Assembly (NCBI RefSeq): GCF_052055485.1
Contig: NZ_CP197171.1
Span: forward strand, 2,046,001-2,110,000
Direction: 5' to 3'
DNA from: Amphibacillus sp052055485
GTDB taxonomy: Bacteria; Bacillota; Bacilli; Bacillales; Amphibacillaceae
Length of the DNA: 64,000 bases
This document shows positions 17,044 to 25,364 of this stretch, in pieces (within the stretch, counting starts at the first letter, position 1; each line of letters starts with the position of its first letter). A model generated the notes under the pieces. That model saw only the letters and a program-made list of their open reading frames with translations. It was not told the origin of the DNA and searched no databases. Position numbers and translations under genes: made by a program.

Positions 17044-17968
17044 ACGATTAGGTTCCATATTAGCTAAATTAGGACCATTACTTGGCTTGTTATTAATCGT
17101 TATTGTTATTTCATTTATCAATCCTGGTTTTTTAACAGCGGGAAACTTATTTAATGTCTTAAGACAAGTTTCTATTAATGGATTAATTGCTTTTGGGATG
17201 ACGTTTGTTATTTTAACTGGTGGAATTGATTTGTCAGTTGGATCAACTTTGGCATTATCAAGTGCTGTATCGGCAATGATGATGGCAAATGGATTAGATC
17301 CTATGTTAGCTGTTTTAGCAGGGTTAATTGCTGGAGCTTTGTTGGGGGCATTTAATGGACTCGTCATCGCGAAGGGTAAAGTGGCTCCTTTCATTGCAAC
17401 GTTAGCAACGATGACCATTTTTAGAGGAATAACGTTAGTCCTTCTAGATGGACGTCCAATCTCAGGAATGAATGATAGTGGATTTTTTGTCATGATGGGT
17501 AAGGGATATTTATTTGGGATCCCAATTCCAGCTATCTTGATGCTCGTAACTTTTCTTATTTTGTTTATCATTTTAAAGCAAACAACAGTAGGGCGACGAA
17601 TTTATGCTGTCGGTGGTAATGAAGAAGCAGCAACATTGTCAGGAATCAAAGCTGATCGAATTAAGATTTTTGTTTATAGTTTAACGGGTATGCTATCTGC
17701 TTTTGCTGGCATCATTTTAACTTCTCGATTAAGTTCAGCTCAGCCTACTGCTGGTGATTCTTATGAGTTAGATGCCATTGCAGCGGTAGTATTAGGTGGA
17801 ACGAGCTTAACAGGTGGTAAAGGGAAGATTGCCGGTACATTAATTGGTGCACTGATTATCGGTGTGTTAAATAATGGTTTAAACTTGATTGGTGTAAGTT
17901 CATTTTTCCAACAAGTTGTTAAAGGTAGTGTCATTCTATTAGCGGTCTTAGTTGATCGTAAAAAATAA
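17030..17968 (+). CDS. rbsC: ribose ABC transporter, permease
   Basis: A 312-residue membrane protein of the CUT2 permease family with eight to ten hydrophobic segments. The family core GMTFVILTGGIDLSVGSTLAL and the C-terminal AVVLGGTSLTGGKGKIAGTLIGAL are present. An in-frame ATG-less extension to 17009 lies inside rbsA; GGGAGGGGAG before the ATG at 17030 sets the start. It pairs with RbsA and RbsB. Confidence 0.97.
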   Translation: MFANKRLGSILAKLGPLLGLLLIVIVISFINPGFLTAGNLFNVLRQVSINGLIAFGMTFVILTGGIDLSVGSTLALSSAVSAMMMANGLDPMLAVLAGLIAGALLGAFNGLVIAKGKVAPFIATLATMTIFRGITLVLLDGRPISGMNDSGFFVMMGKGYLFGIPIPAILMLVTFLILFIILKQTTVGRRIYAVGGNEEAATLSGIKADRIKIFVYSLTGMLSAFAGIILTSRLSSAQPTAGDSYELDAIAAVVLGGTSLTGGKGKIAGTLIGALIIGVLNNGLNLIGVSSFFQQVVKGSVILLAVLVDRKK

Positions 17969-17982
17969 AAGGAGTGAGTTAA

Positions 17983-18915
17983 ATGAAAAAAAGATTAATG
18001 ATGTTAATGGTAGTAGGTGTTTTAATTTTGATGGCGGCATGTTCAATGGAACCGCCAGTTGATGAAGAAGATACTGCTGGAGATGAGACAGGTGATGAGG
18101 GAAGTACTGATGATTTAGTGATTGGCTTTTCAATTTCAACGCTAAATAACCCTTTTTTCGTAACACTAGCCGATGGATCTGAAGAAAAAGCAGATGAGCT
18201 TGGAATCGAGTTGCGTACCATTGACGCTCAAGATGATGTCTCAAAACAAATCAGTGATGTAGAAGATTTAATCCAACAAAATGTCGATATTATTATGATC
18301 AACCCAACTGATTCATCTTCTGTTGGAACAGCAGTGGAGTCAGCTAATGAAGCAGGTATTCCTGTTATCACGGTTGATCGTGAATCTGAAACTGGTGATG
18401 TTGCTGTTCACGTGGCATCAGATAATACAGCAGGTGGTGAATTAGCTGGCGAGTTAATGGTTGAATTAGTAGGTGAAGGAGCTGCTGTTGCAGAATTAGA
18501 AGGTATTCCAGGATCTTCAGCTGCACGTGAGCGTGGTGAGGGATTCAATAATGTTGCGGAATCACAATTAGAAATTGTTGCTTCACAAACAGCTAATTTT
18601 AACCGTTCAGAGGGCTTAACCGTTATGGAAAATATATTGAGAAGTCATTCAGACATTGAAGGTGTTTTTGCTCATAATGATGAAATGGCTTTAGGGGCAT
18701 TAGAAGCTGCTGAAGCTGAAGGGCATGACCTGATCATCATTGGATTTGATGCAACAGATGATGCCGTGGAAGCCGTTGAGGATGGCCGATTAAATGGTAC
18801 GATTGCCCAGCAACCGATCTTAATTGGTGAAGAAGCCGTAGAAGCTGCACTTAAACTAGCAAATGGGGAAGACGTAGATTCGTTTATTCCAGTAGAATTA
18901 CAAGTGATTCAATAA
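17983..18915 (+). CDS. rbsB: ribose-binding lipoprotein
   Basis: A 310-residue substrate-binding protein. The signal peptide MKKRLMMLMVVGVLILMAAC ends in a lipobox with the lipidated Cys at 20. A linker rich in Asp and Glu follows, then the sugar-binding fold (IGFSISTLNNPFFVTLADG, AGIPVITVDRESE, DNTAGGELAGEL, VFAHNDEMALGALEA, IIGFDATDDAVEAVEDGRLNGTIAQQP). It is last in the operon, 14 bp after rbsC, and is followed by a terminator. Confidence 0.97.
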   Translation: MKKRLMMLMVVGVLILMAACSMEPPVDEEDTAGDETGDEGSTDDLVIGFSISTLNNPFFVTLADGSEEKADELGIELRTIDAQDDVSKQISDVEDLIQQNVDIIMINPTDSSSVGTAVESANEAGIPVITVDRESETGDVAVHVASDNTAGGELAGELMVELVGEGAAVAELEGIPGSSAARERGEGFNNVAESQLEIVASQTANFNRSEGLTVMENILRSHSDIEGVFAHNDEMALGALEAAEAEGHDLIIIGFDATDDAVEAVEDGRLNGTIAQQPILIGEEAVEAALKLANGEDVDSFIPVELQVIQ

Positions 18916-18925
18916 AGTAATTTTC

Positions 18926-18967
18926 AATAATCTCTCTTCGATCTTTTGGATTGAGGAGAGATTATTT
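18926..18967 (+). terminator. hairpin terminator of the rbs operon
   Basis: An 11-bp perfect stem AATAATCTCTC / GAGAGATTATT, with a 19-nt loop, then a short T stretch. It stands 10 bp after the rbsB stop. Confidence 0.85.
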
Positions 18968-19040
18968 CTATCAAGTTATAGTTCTTCTATCATCAATCGA
19001 AATATTTATTTTTTTAAATGATATATTAAATTTATTACAA

Positions 19041-19068
19041 TTGGACTAGACAACTATAATTATAGTTT
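19041..19068. promoter_or_regulatory. NagR-type operator upstream of EIICB
   Basis: TTGGACTAGACAACTATAA followed by TTATAGTT; AACTATAATTATAGTT (19053-19068) is a perfect palindrome. The 12-mer TAGACAACTATA (19047-19058) recurs exactly at 22465-22476 before the second PTS operon. It overlaps a TATAAT (-10 like) at 19055. The (T)GGNNTAGAC core resembles dre-type sites bound by the HutC subfamily regulators NagR/YvoA and DasR. Confidence 0.72.
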
Positions 19069-19113
19069 GGTAATATATAGATGAATACAAAAATGAATGG
19101 AGGGGTTTTAACG

Positions 19114-20556
19114 ATGATGAAATACTTACAGAGATTAGGTCGTTCATTAATGTTACCTGTTGCCGTCTTACCAGCAGCAGCCATTCTAATGGGTGTTGGT
19201 TACTGGATTGATCCAAGCGGCTGGGGAGAAGCCAACGCGATTGCAGCCTTTTTAATTAGTGCAGGTTCAGCTATTATTGATAACATTCCTATTTTATTCG
19301 CCGTGGGTGTTGCGCTTGGTATGGCAAAGGAAAGAGATGGTTCAGCAGCATTAGCGGGTCTAGTCGGTTTTTTAATTATTACTTCACTGCTATCGACAGA
19401 TACAGTGGCGATGCTCCAGGGGATTGAAGCAGATGCTGTTTCACCAGGTTTTGAGGAAATTGAAAATGCCTTCATCGGTATAATCTCTGGGTTAATCGCA
19501 GCATCAATGTATGATCGATTTAGTCGAGTTAAGCTGCCGGATGCTTTAGCCTTTTTCAGTGGCAAACGATCCGTGCCAATAATGACAGCGGTTTCATCTG
19601 TGGTTGCTGCAATTGTATTATATTTTATTTGGCCGTTTATCTTTGATGGACTCGTTAATTTTGGTGAAGCGATTAGTAATTTAGGTGCGGTTGGTGCTGG
19701 TTTATATGGATTCTTTAACCGGCTACTGATTCCAACTGGCCTACACCATGCCCTGAATCAAGTGTTTTGGTTTGATATGGTTGGTATAAATGATATCGGC
19801 AATTTTTGGGATGGAAATGGAATTCAAGGTGTAACAGGAATGTATCAGGCTGGCTTCTTCCCAGTTATGATGTTTGGTTTGCCAGCTGCATGTTTAGCCA
19901 TGTTCCATACTGCGAAGTCTAAAAAGAAAAAGGAAGTTGCTGCTTTAATGTTTGCTGCAGCTTTTGCTGCATTCTTTACCGGTGTAACTGAACCGATTGA
20001 ATTCTCATTTATGTTTGTGGCTCCACTATTGTATGGAGTACATGCGGTATTAGCAGGTATATCGTTGATGATTTCTGCCTTTTTTGGTTGGACAGCAGGT
20101 TTCACCTTTAGTGCCGGATTTGTTGACTTTTTCTTAAGCTCACGTCTTCCTTTAGCTAATATGCCGTACATGTTAATTGTTCAAGGGTTGATCTTTGCGA
20201 TCGTCTATTATGTTCTATTTAGATTCTTAATTGTTAAGTTTAATCTTAAAACACCAGGTCGAGAAGATGAAGAAGACGAAACAGAAGCATTTACTGGTGA
20301 TGCGGATGAAAAATATGCCTATATGGCAGAAGAAATCTATGCCGGCTTAGGCGGCGATGATAACGTATTGTCAGTTGATAACTGTGTCACACGTCTTCGG
20401 TTAGAAGTGAAGGACATGGATCAAGTTGATCAACAAAGAATTAAACGAACCGGTGTCCCAGGCATTAATGTGATTAATGATCATAATATCCAAGTGGTTG
20501 TTGGGACGCAGGTTGAATCAGTTGCGAATGAAGTTCACAGAATTAGGAAAAAATAA
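19114..20556 (+). CDS. PTS glucose/GlcNAc-family EIICB
   Basis: A 480-residue permease. Residues 1 to about 375 form the EIIC domain (MMKYLQRLGRSLMLPVAVLPAAAILMG at the start, GLHHALNQVFWF, GVTEPIEFSFMFVAPLLYG). The EIIB domain follows with phosphocysteine Cys424 in VDNCVTRLRL. There is no EIIA, so it must borrow one from another system. The frame is open to an ATG at 19081, but GGAGGGG is placed before the ATG at 19114. The DUF7916 and CutC genes follow, and the NagR-like operator upstream suggests an amino sugar substrate (GlcNAc or a relative). MurP has the EIIB part first, so this is not classical MurP. Confidence 0.93.
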   Translation: MMKYLQRLGRSLMLPVAVLPAAAILMGVGYWIDPSGWGEANAIAAFLISAGSAIIDNIPILFAVGVALGMAKERDGSAALAGLVGFLIITSLLSTDTVAMLQGIEADAVSPGFEEIENAFIGIISGLIAASMYDRFSRVKLPDALAFFSGKRSVPIMTAVSSVVAAIVLYFIWPFIFDGLVNFGEAISNLGAVGAGLYGFFNRLLIPTGLHHALNQVFWFDMVGINDIGNFWDGNGIQGVTGMYQAGFFPVMMFGLPAACLAMFHTAKSKKKKEVAALMFAAAFAAFFTGVTEPIEFSFMFVAPLLYGVHAVLAGISLMISAFFGWTAGFTFSAGFVDFFLSSRLPLANMPYMLIVQGLIFAIVYYVLFRFLIVKFNLKTPGREDEEDETEAFTGDADEKYAYMAEEIYAGLGGDDNVLSVDNCVTRLRLEVKDMDQVDQQRIKRTGVPGINVINDHNIQVVVGTQVESVANEVHRIRKK

Positions 20557-20562
20557 GCTGAA

Positions 20563-20596
20563 CCAACAACAGTAAATTGATATTTACTGTTGTTGG
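20563..20596 (+). terminator. strong intercistronic hairpin
   Basis: Perfect 14-bp stem CCAACAACAGTAAA / TTTACTGTTGTTGG with a 6-nt loop, then TCTTATTG. Because the next gene starts only 20 bp later, it may be a partial terminator or an mRNA-stability hairpin inside one operon. Confidence 0.75.
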
Positions 20597-20616
20597 TCTT
20601 ATTGAGAGGTGTTACC

Positions 20617-21537
20617 GTGAAGCGTTTATTGAATTGCCATCGATCAGATTTTGAAAAAATGACAGCTAAAGATTTGTTAGCTGCTATTGATGCAAGTGAA
20701 GGACGAGTTGTGCTTAGTGAAACAGTTGCTAGTGCCCCACCGTTATATCCAGGTGTATCTAATCAGGAAATTGTCGCTCGATTTGGAGCAGATCTTATTT
20801 TACTAAATGTACTTGATCTTGATAATCCAAAAGTTGTTGCTTTAGATTTAGAATATGAAGAGCAATCCGTTGTTGAACGAATTAAACAATTAACCGGCCG
20901 TCCAGTTGGTGTTAATTTAGAACCTGTTGATCTCGATGCCATTCCAGCAGAGACATTGGAGCAGTTGCCAACAGGTCGGATCGCAACTGAAGAGAGTTTA
21001 GCGAAAGTTCGAACGCTTGGTCTTGATTTTGTTTGTTTAACAGGCAATCCAGCAACAGGAGTTACTAATGAGAAGCTTATTGAGGCTATTAAACGAGCCA
21101 AACAACAATTAGGATCTGCTGCATTTATTATTGCAGGTAAGATGCACGGCGCTGGGGTCAAGGGTGAGGCTGGTGCTGAAATTATTAATCAAGCAACGAT
21201 TGATCAGTTTATTGACAGTGGCGCAAATGTGGTTCTTTTGCCTTCACCGGGCACTGTCCCAGGAATTACAGTAGAGAGAGCTCATCAATGGGTCAAACAT
21301 ATTCATCAAAGAGGTGCACTTGCCATGCTTGCAATTGGCACAAGTCAAGAAGGGGCAAGCACCCAGACGATAGAACAAATTGCTTTGCAAAATAAAATGA
21401 TTGGGGCCGATATTCATCATATTGGTGATGCTGGGATGACTGGATTAGCTATTCCCGAAAATATTACGGCCTATTCGATAGCAATTCGTGGCAAACGGCA
21501 TACGTACATTCGAATGAGCAGCTCAAGTCATCGATGA
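20617..21537 (+). CDS. DUF7916-like TIM-barrel protein of a PTS operon
   Basis: A 306-residue cytoplasmic protein. From memory it matches a family often labelled PEP phosphonomutase-like or DUF7916 that accompanies PTS permeases in Firmicutes; no activity is known to me. Visible blocks are SEGRVVLSETVASAPPLYPGVSN, FGADLILLNVLDLDNP, RPVGVNLEPVD, LDFVCLTGNPATGVTN, AGKMHGAGVKGEAG, GANVVLLPSPGTVPGIT and GADIHHIGDAGMTG, typical of a beta/alpha barrel with a phosphate-binding C-terminal end. It starts with GTG behind GAGAGG. It overlaps cutC by four bases (ATGA), so the two proteins are probably made together and act on the sugar phosphate formed by the EIICB. Confidence 0.75.
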   Translation: MKRLLNCHRSDFEKMTAKDLLAAIDASEGRVVLSETVASAPPLYPGVSNQEIVARFGADLILLNVLDLDNPKVVALDLEYEEQSVVERIKQLTGRPVGVNLEPVDLDAIPAETLEQLPTGRIATEESLAKVRTLGLDFVCLTGNPATGVTNEKLIEAIKRAKQQLGSAAFIIAGKMHGAGVKGEAGAEIINQATIDQFIDSGANVVLLPSPGTVPGITVERAHQWVKHIHQRGALAMLAIGTSQEGASTQTIEQIALQNKMIGADIHHIGDAGMTGLAIPENITAYSIAIRGKRHTYIRMSSSSHR

Positions 21538-22166
21538 AATTAGAGTTTTGTGCCGAAAACTGTACAAAGTTAGCTTGGGCAATTAAACGAGGGATTCATC
21601 GCGTGGAGTTATGTGATAATTTAGCTGTTGGAGGTACGACACCAAGCATTGGAGTAATCCGACAGGCTCAAGCAATCTGTGAAAGCAATCAAGTGGAATT
21701 GGCAGTGATGATTCGCCCTAGGGGTGGGGATTTTTGTTATTCACAAGATGAGCTATCAATTATGCGCTTCGATATTGAGCAGGCCATTGATCAAGGGATT
21801 AAGCAGATTGTATTAGGCTGTTTAACACCAGATTTTCGAATTGACTTGTCAGCTTGCAATTTTTTGTTGGCTGGGCTAGAGGAAATTGATATTACATTTC
21901 ACATGGCTTTCGATCGGATTGATCCGAATTATAAATTCCAATCATTAGATCAGTTAATTGAATTAGGTGTGAAGCGGGTTTTAATGCATGGAATAAATAA
22001 GGACTGGTCAGTTCTTGATAATGCTGTTGAAATCAATCGTTATATCAGCTATTTAGCTGGTCGAATGGAAGTGATGGTTGGAGGTGGAATAACGCCAGGA
22101 AATGTGGCTTATATTGCTCAAGCTGTTGAAACATCAATTTTTCATGGGACTAAGATTGTTGAATAA
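21534..22166 (+). CDS. cutC: CutC family protein
   Basis: A 210-residue TIM-barrel protein of the CutC family. Family blocks are present: LEFCAENCTKLAWAIKRGIHRVELCDNLAVGGTTPS, MIRPRGGDFCYS, QIVLGCLTPD, FHMAFDRI, VKRVLMHG, VMVGGGITPGNV and FHGTKIV. CutC was first linked to copper homeostasis, but that role is disputed, and here the gene sits in a sugar PTS operon fused by ATGA overlap to a DUF7916 gene. A role in sugar-phosphate metabolism is thus likelier in this organism; this is inference. The family call itself is firm. Confidence 0.9.
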   Translation: MKLEFCAENCTKLAWAIKRGIHRVELCDNLAVGGTTPSIGVIRQAQAICESNQVELAVMIRPRGGDFCYSQDELSIMRFDIEQAIDQGIKQIVLGCLTPDFRIDLSACNFLLAGLEEIDITFHMAFDRIDPNYKFQSLDQLIELGVKRVLMHGINKDWSVLDNAVEINRYISYLAGRMEVMVGGGITPGNVAYIAQAVETSIFHGTKIVE

Positions 22167-22185
22167 TGATTGATTATAAAACGAA

Positions 22186-22336
22186 ACTTCACTCAGTGGG
22201 AGTTGGGCCTACAGGATGTAGGTCATGCATATGGTTCCGGTGGGGCGAGTAACCGCAGTCCCAAGTCCTTTCGATGGGGTGAGTAACCGCAACCCCAGAT
22301 GTTGCCCCGAGTTTTACGGACGGTTATCTGTGATAA
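22186..22336 (-). repeat. mosaic intergenic repeat, copy 5 (reversed)
   Basis: In reverse orientation it shows TTTTATCACAGATAACCGTC, CTCGGGGCAACATC, two GCGGTTACTC(A/G)CCCCA(T/C)CG segments, and CCTACATCCTGTAGG, which are the modules of the copies at 4446, 5240 and 12130. Confidence 0.8.
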
Positions 22337-22350
22337 AAGAGTTCAATCAA

Positions 22351-22400
22351 AAGAGGTGTGATATTAATCATGAAGTGATCGATACCACACTTCTTTTTTT
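22351..22400 (+). terminator. terminator after cutC
   Basis: Stem AAGAGGTGTG / CACACTTCTT (one G-U pair) with a long loop, then seven or more T. It lies about 185 bp after the cutC stop, behind the repeat copy. Confidence 0.7.
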
Positions 22401-22450
22401 GCGAAGAGACAAGGAAATCTATTGGTATAGCTAAAAAGAAGTTTAACAGT

Positions 22451-22476
22451 TACCACATGTGGTATAGACAACTATA
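22451..22476. promoter_or_regulatory. NagR-type operator upstream of the ascorbate-type PTS operon
   Basis: The perfect 14-bp palindrome TACCACATGTGGTA (22451-22464) overlaps TGGTATAGACAACTATA. The 12-mer TAGACAACTATA is identical to that at 19047-19058. TGGTATAGAC is the classic core of dre-type sites recognised by NagR/YvoA proteins; such a regulator is encoded at 25365-26087. Confidence 0.78.
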
Positions 22477-22520
22477 TATCATTCTATTATTTGAGGATAA
22501 AAAAGAAGGGAGGACAGTTT

Positions 22521-22952
22521 ATGCTTAAAGAACTTTTACCATATGATAGGTGCCAATCCATTGCTCAAGTTGATTCATGGGAAGAAGCCATTCGCGTTGC
22601 AAGTGAGCCTTTATTACGAGATGAATCTATTGAATTGGAGTATGTCGAACAAATGATTGAAAGCGTGAATAAACATGGTCCCTATATTATTTTGATGGAT
22701 TACTTTGCTTTACCTCATGCTAGAGCAGGAGTAGAAGTAAATGAGCTTAGCATGTCTTTATTAAAATTAGAAAACCCGATTGATTTAAAAGGAAATCAAG
22801 TGAAGGTTTTCCTTGTTTTGGCTGCAATAGATAATGAAAGTCACTTAAAAGCTTTGGCAGAGGTGTCTGAAAAATTAGCTGATCAGAAAAATTATGATCA
22901 ATTTATTTGGGGCAGTTTAGAAGATGCCTATTCTATGTTAATAGATGAATAG
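22521..22952 (+). CDS. PTS EIIA, mannitol/ascorbate (UlaC-like) type
   Basis: A 143-residue phosphocarrier of the fructose/mannitol/ascorbate EIIA fold. The phosphohistidine is His66 in DYFALPHARAG. The in-frame start at 22491 lacks a ribosome binding site; AAGGGAGGAC precedes the ATG at 22521. It is the first gene of an operon with EIIB (22972), EIIC (23259) and an SIS protein (24523), with a NagR-type operator 45 bp upstream. Confidence 0.93.
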   Translation: MLKELLPYDRCQSIAQVDSWEEAIRVASEPLLRDESIELEYVEQMIESVNKHGPYIILMDYFALPHARAGVEVNELSMSLLKLENPIDLKGNQVKVFLVLAAIDNESHLKALAEVSEKLADQKNYDQFIWGSLEDAYSMLIDE

Positions 22953-22971
22953 ATGAAGGAGTGAATATTAA

Positions 22972-23253
22972 ATGAAATTCTTAGCTGTTTGTGGTTTTGG
23001 GGTTGGATCTTCGATGGTGCTAAAGATGTCAATTGAAAAAGTATGTCAAGCAAAAGGTTTAGAGTGTGAGGTTGAAAACATGGATATAAGTTCAGCCAAA
23101 GGTACAGATGCTGATGCTGTGTTTACGTCATTTGAGCTTGGTGAGGAGTTAGAAGAAAGTGTGAACTGCCCTGTTTTACCAATCAAACGTTATATGGATA
23201 AGGAAGAAGTGGGAAAGGCAATTGATAAACTCTTAGAGTCTGGAGGGGAATAA
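22972..23253 (+). CDS. PTS EIIB, ascorbate (UlaB-like) type
   Basis: A 93-residue EIIB with the phosphocysteine loop AVCGFGVGSSMVLKM (Cys7), typical of the ascorbate/galactitol class. Short, soluble, and flanked by its EIIA and EIIC at 19 and 5 bp. It passes phosphate to the incoming sugar. Confidence 0.94.
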   Translation: MKFLAVCGFGVGSSMVLKMSIEKVCQAKGLECEVENMDISSAKGTDADAVFTSFELGEELEESVNCPVLPIKRYMDKEEVGKAIDKLLESGGE

Positions 23254-23258
23254 CTACC

Positions 23259-24521
23259 ATGACGTTCATAACTGAAAATATACTTCGTAACCCGCCTATT
23301 TTATTAGGGTTAATTGCTATGATCGGATTACTTGTTCAACGGAAGAATATCGCAGATGTTGTCAAAGGCTCATTGATGGCTGCATTTGGTATGATTATCT
23401 TAGATGCTGGTGTTGACTTAATTGTTTCCACTATTTCACCGATTAATGAAGCCTTTCAAGAAGTCGTTGCAGGAGATGTTGCAGTTGGTGAAGCATTGAA
23501 TGATGCGACATTTACCGCATCACATGGTGGGAATGTCGGTCTGGCCATGTTTCTAGGATTAGTTATTCATCTACTAATTGCTAGATTTACTAAAGTAAAA
23601 ACGATTTTTCTAACCGGGCATATGCTATGGTGGTTTCCATTTATTTTTGTTGCTGCCGGTGTTGAAGGTGGGATGGACGGTGTTTCAGTCATTTTATTTG
23701 GTGGAATTTTATCGGCTCTTTATTGGTCTTTCATGCCTTGGCTGATGCGGAAATATGTTTGGGCAGTTACTGAAGACGAATCCTTTTTAATCGGTCATCC
23801 AACCGGTGTGTTAAGTCTTATTTCTGGTTTTATTGCTAAACGAGTGGGTAATAAAAATAATTCAACGGAAGATATTAATGTTCCAAAAAAGTTATCATTC
23901 TTTAGAGAAATATCTGTAACGGGGGCTATCGTCATTCTACTGATGTACATTGTTGTTTGGTTTATTGAGCCATCAGTTATTGGCGAAGAAGAGAATATCA
24001 TTTTCTCAAGTATTAACCAAGGCTTTACCTTTGGAGCGGGATTATTAATTATGTTATATGGTGTTAGAATGTTGATTAATCAGATCATTCCAGCTTTCCA
24101 AGGCATATCTGAGAAATTAATTCCAGGTGCAGTTCCAGCTTTAGATGTTCCAATTATTTTCAATTATAAACCGAACGCTGTTATTATTGGCTTTATTGCT
24201 GCTATGATTACTTCAACCATCATGATCATCATTGCTAATGCCTTTAATATCTTCGGTATTATCTTAATCCCATTAGTTGTGACTTCATTCTTTGAATGTG
24301 GTGGTGCAGCTGTGATTGGCGAAGGCCAAGGGGGACAGAGAGGTGCAATCATTGGTACCGCAGTTGCTTCGATTGTCATGGTTGGACTTATGGGCATCTC
24401 AGCTATGGTATACAGTTCAACGATTCAAAATTGGATGCTTGTATTTGGTGGAAATGACTTTTCCTTATTTGGTCCAATTGCAAACTGGATTGCAGAATTA
24501 TTAACGGGGGTGTTTGGTTAA
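23259..24521 (+). CDS. PTS EIIC, ascorbate (UlaA-like) type
   Basis: A 420-residue permease of the UlaA/SgaT family with about ten to eleven hydrophobic segments. Typical parts: NPPILLGLIAMIGLLVQRK at the N terminus, GSLMAAFGMIILDAGVDL, FTASHGGNVGLAMFLG, FLTGHMLWWFPF, IGHPTGVLSL, and FFECGGAAVIGEGQGG. GGAGGGGAATAACTACC precedes the ATG. Although the family is named after ascorbate, the substrate here may be an amino sugar or other sugar, given the NagR-type operator and the SIS protein. Confidence 0.92.
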   Translation: MTFITENILRNPPILLGLIAMIGLLVQRKNIADVVKGSLMAAFGMIILDAGVDLIVSTISPINEAFQEVVAGDVAVGEALNDATFTASHGGNVGLAMFLGLVIHLLIARFTKVKTIFLTGHMLWWFPFIFVAAGVEGGMDGVSVILFGGILSALYWSFMPWLMRKYVWAVTEDESFLIGHPTGVLSLISGFIAKRVGNKNNSTEDINVPKKLSFFREISVTGAIVILLMYIVVWFIEPSVIGEEENIIFSSINQGFTFGAGLLIMLYGVRMLINQIIPAFQGISEKLIPGAVPALDVPIIFNYKPNAVIIGFIAAMITSTIMIIIANAFNIFGIILIPLVVTSFFECGGAAVIGEGQGGQRGAIIGTAVASIVMVGLMGISAMVYSSTIQNWMLVFGGNDFSLFGPIANWIAELLTGVFG

Positions 24522-24522
24522 T

Positions 24523-25260
24523 ATGTTTAAATATTTTGATGAGATTTGTTCACGATTAAAAATTGTAGAAGAAGCAGAGCAAGAAAATATTATTTCAGCT
24601 ACTCAAGCTATAACTGAAGCGATTCTTGCCAAACAGTCTATCTTTGCTTTTGGTGCGAGTCATGCAGGGATATTAACACAGGAACTATTTTATCGTGCTG
24701 GAGGGTTAATGAATATAAATCCAATATTCGGTAATGAAGTTTCACCTGATGTCGAACCGATTAGCCGAACAAGTGAAATGGAGAGATTAGTCGGTTATGG
24801 GACAATACTTGCAAATAAAACCCCTTTTGCCAATGGTGATTTGTTAATTCTTCATTCCGTTTCTGGTCGAAATCCAGTCACAATCGAATTGGCAATGACA
24901 GCAAAGAAAAAAGGAGTCAAAATTATAGGCATTACAAATTTAACCTATTCAAAAAAAGTTGATTCAAGGCATCCGGATGGTCATAATATGTACTATTATT
25001 GTGATATCGTCATCGATAATCATGGTGATGTTGGAGATGCCATGATTGAGATTGAGGGAATAGATCAAAAAGTTGCTCCAAGTTCTACGGTTATTGGAGC
25101 AACAATTCTGAACACGATCGTTTCTGAAGTGGTTAAAAGTTTGGTTGAAGCTGGGGTAGAGAGACCGCCAATTTTTCATAGTGCGAACCTAGATGACGGA
25201 GATCAATTAAATAAAACTTTACTCGAACAATACAAGGATACCATCCATTATAAATATTAG
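24523..25260 (+). CDS. SIS-domain sugar-phosphate protein, UPF0309 family
   Basis: A 245-residue protein with a single SIS (sugar isomerase) domain. Blocks: IFAFGASHAGILTQELFYRAGGLMNINPI (phosphosugar loop), NGDLLILHSVSGRNPVTIELAMTAKKKGVKIIGITN, and VAPSSTVIGATILNTIVSEVVK. It resembles proteins called UPF0309; the exact reaction is unknown to me, but isomerisation or binding of the 6-phosphosugar delivered by the PTS is probable. The in-frame TTG at 24514 overlaps the EIIC stop; the ATG at 24523 is preferred. It is too short for a MurQ etherase. A terminator follows. Confidence 0.85.
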   Translation: MFKYFDEICSRLKIVEEAEQENIISATQAITEAILAKQSIFAFGASHAGILTQELFYRAGGLMNINPIFGNEVSPDVEPISRTSEMERLVGYGTILANKTPFANGDLLILHSVSGRNPVTIELAMTAKKKGVKIIGITNLTYSKKVDSRHPDGHNMYYYCDIVIDNHGDVGDAMIEIEGIDQKVAPSSTVIGATILNTIVSEVVKSLVEAGVERPPIFHSANLDDGDQLNKTLLEQYKDTIHYKY

Positions 25261-25275
25261 AAATTAAGCAGAGAA

Positions 25276-25316
25276 GCTATTGCACAATGCAGTATAAATT
25301 GTGCAATAGCCTTTTT
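25276..25316 (+). terminator. intrinsic terminator of the ascorbate-type operon
   Basis: Perfect 13-bp stem GCTATTGCACAAT / ATTGTGCAATAGC, loop of 9 nt, then CTTTTTCT. It also stands in the correct place to end the convergent gntR-type gene. Confidence 0.93.
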
Positions 25317-25364
25317 CTAAGCTTAGATATATACATCATCCATTTGGTAATAGCTTCTTTAATC

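Larger units (their letters stand above)
22167..22520. other. 354-bp gap with repeat, terminator and operator
   Basis: Holds a reversed copy of the mosaic repeat (22186-22336), a terminator (22351-22400) and the NagR-type operator (22451-22476). The 69-codon frame over the repeat has no ribosome binding site and is not called. Confidence 0.75.

Noticed and set aside
16969..17571. 200-codon minus-strand frame opposite rbsA/rbsC
   Set aside because: Lies antisense to conserved rbs genes; its length comes from codon bias of the membrane protein gene.
17948..18244. 98-codon minus-strand frame opposite rbsB
   Set aside because: Covers the lipoprotein start and acidic linker of rbsB in antisense; composition artefact.
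19114..20556. MurP-type MurNAc permease
   Set aside because: Domain order is EIIC-EIIB, whereas MurP has EIIB first; GlcNAc/glucose type fits better.
24523..25260. MurQ (MurNAc-6-P etherase)
   Set aside because: Too short, with only a single SIS domain and UPF0309-like sequence blocks rather than those of MurQ.
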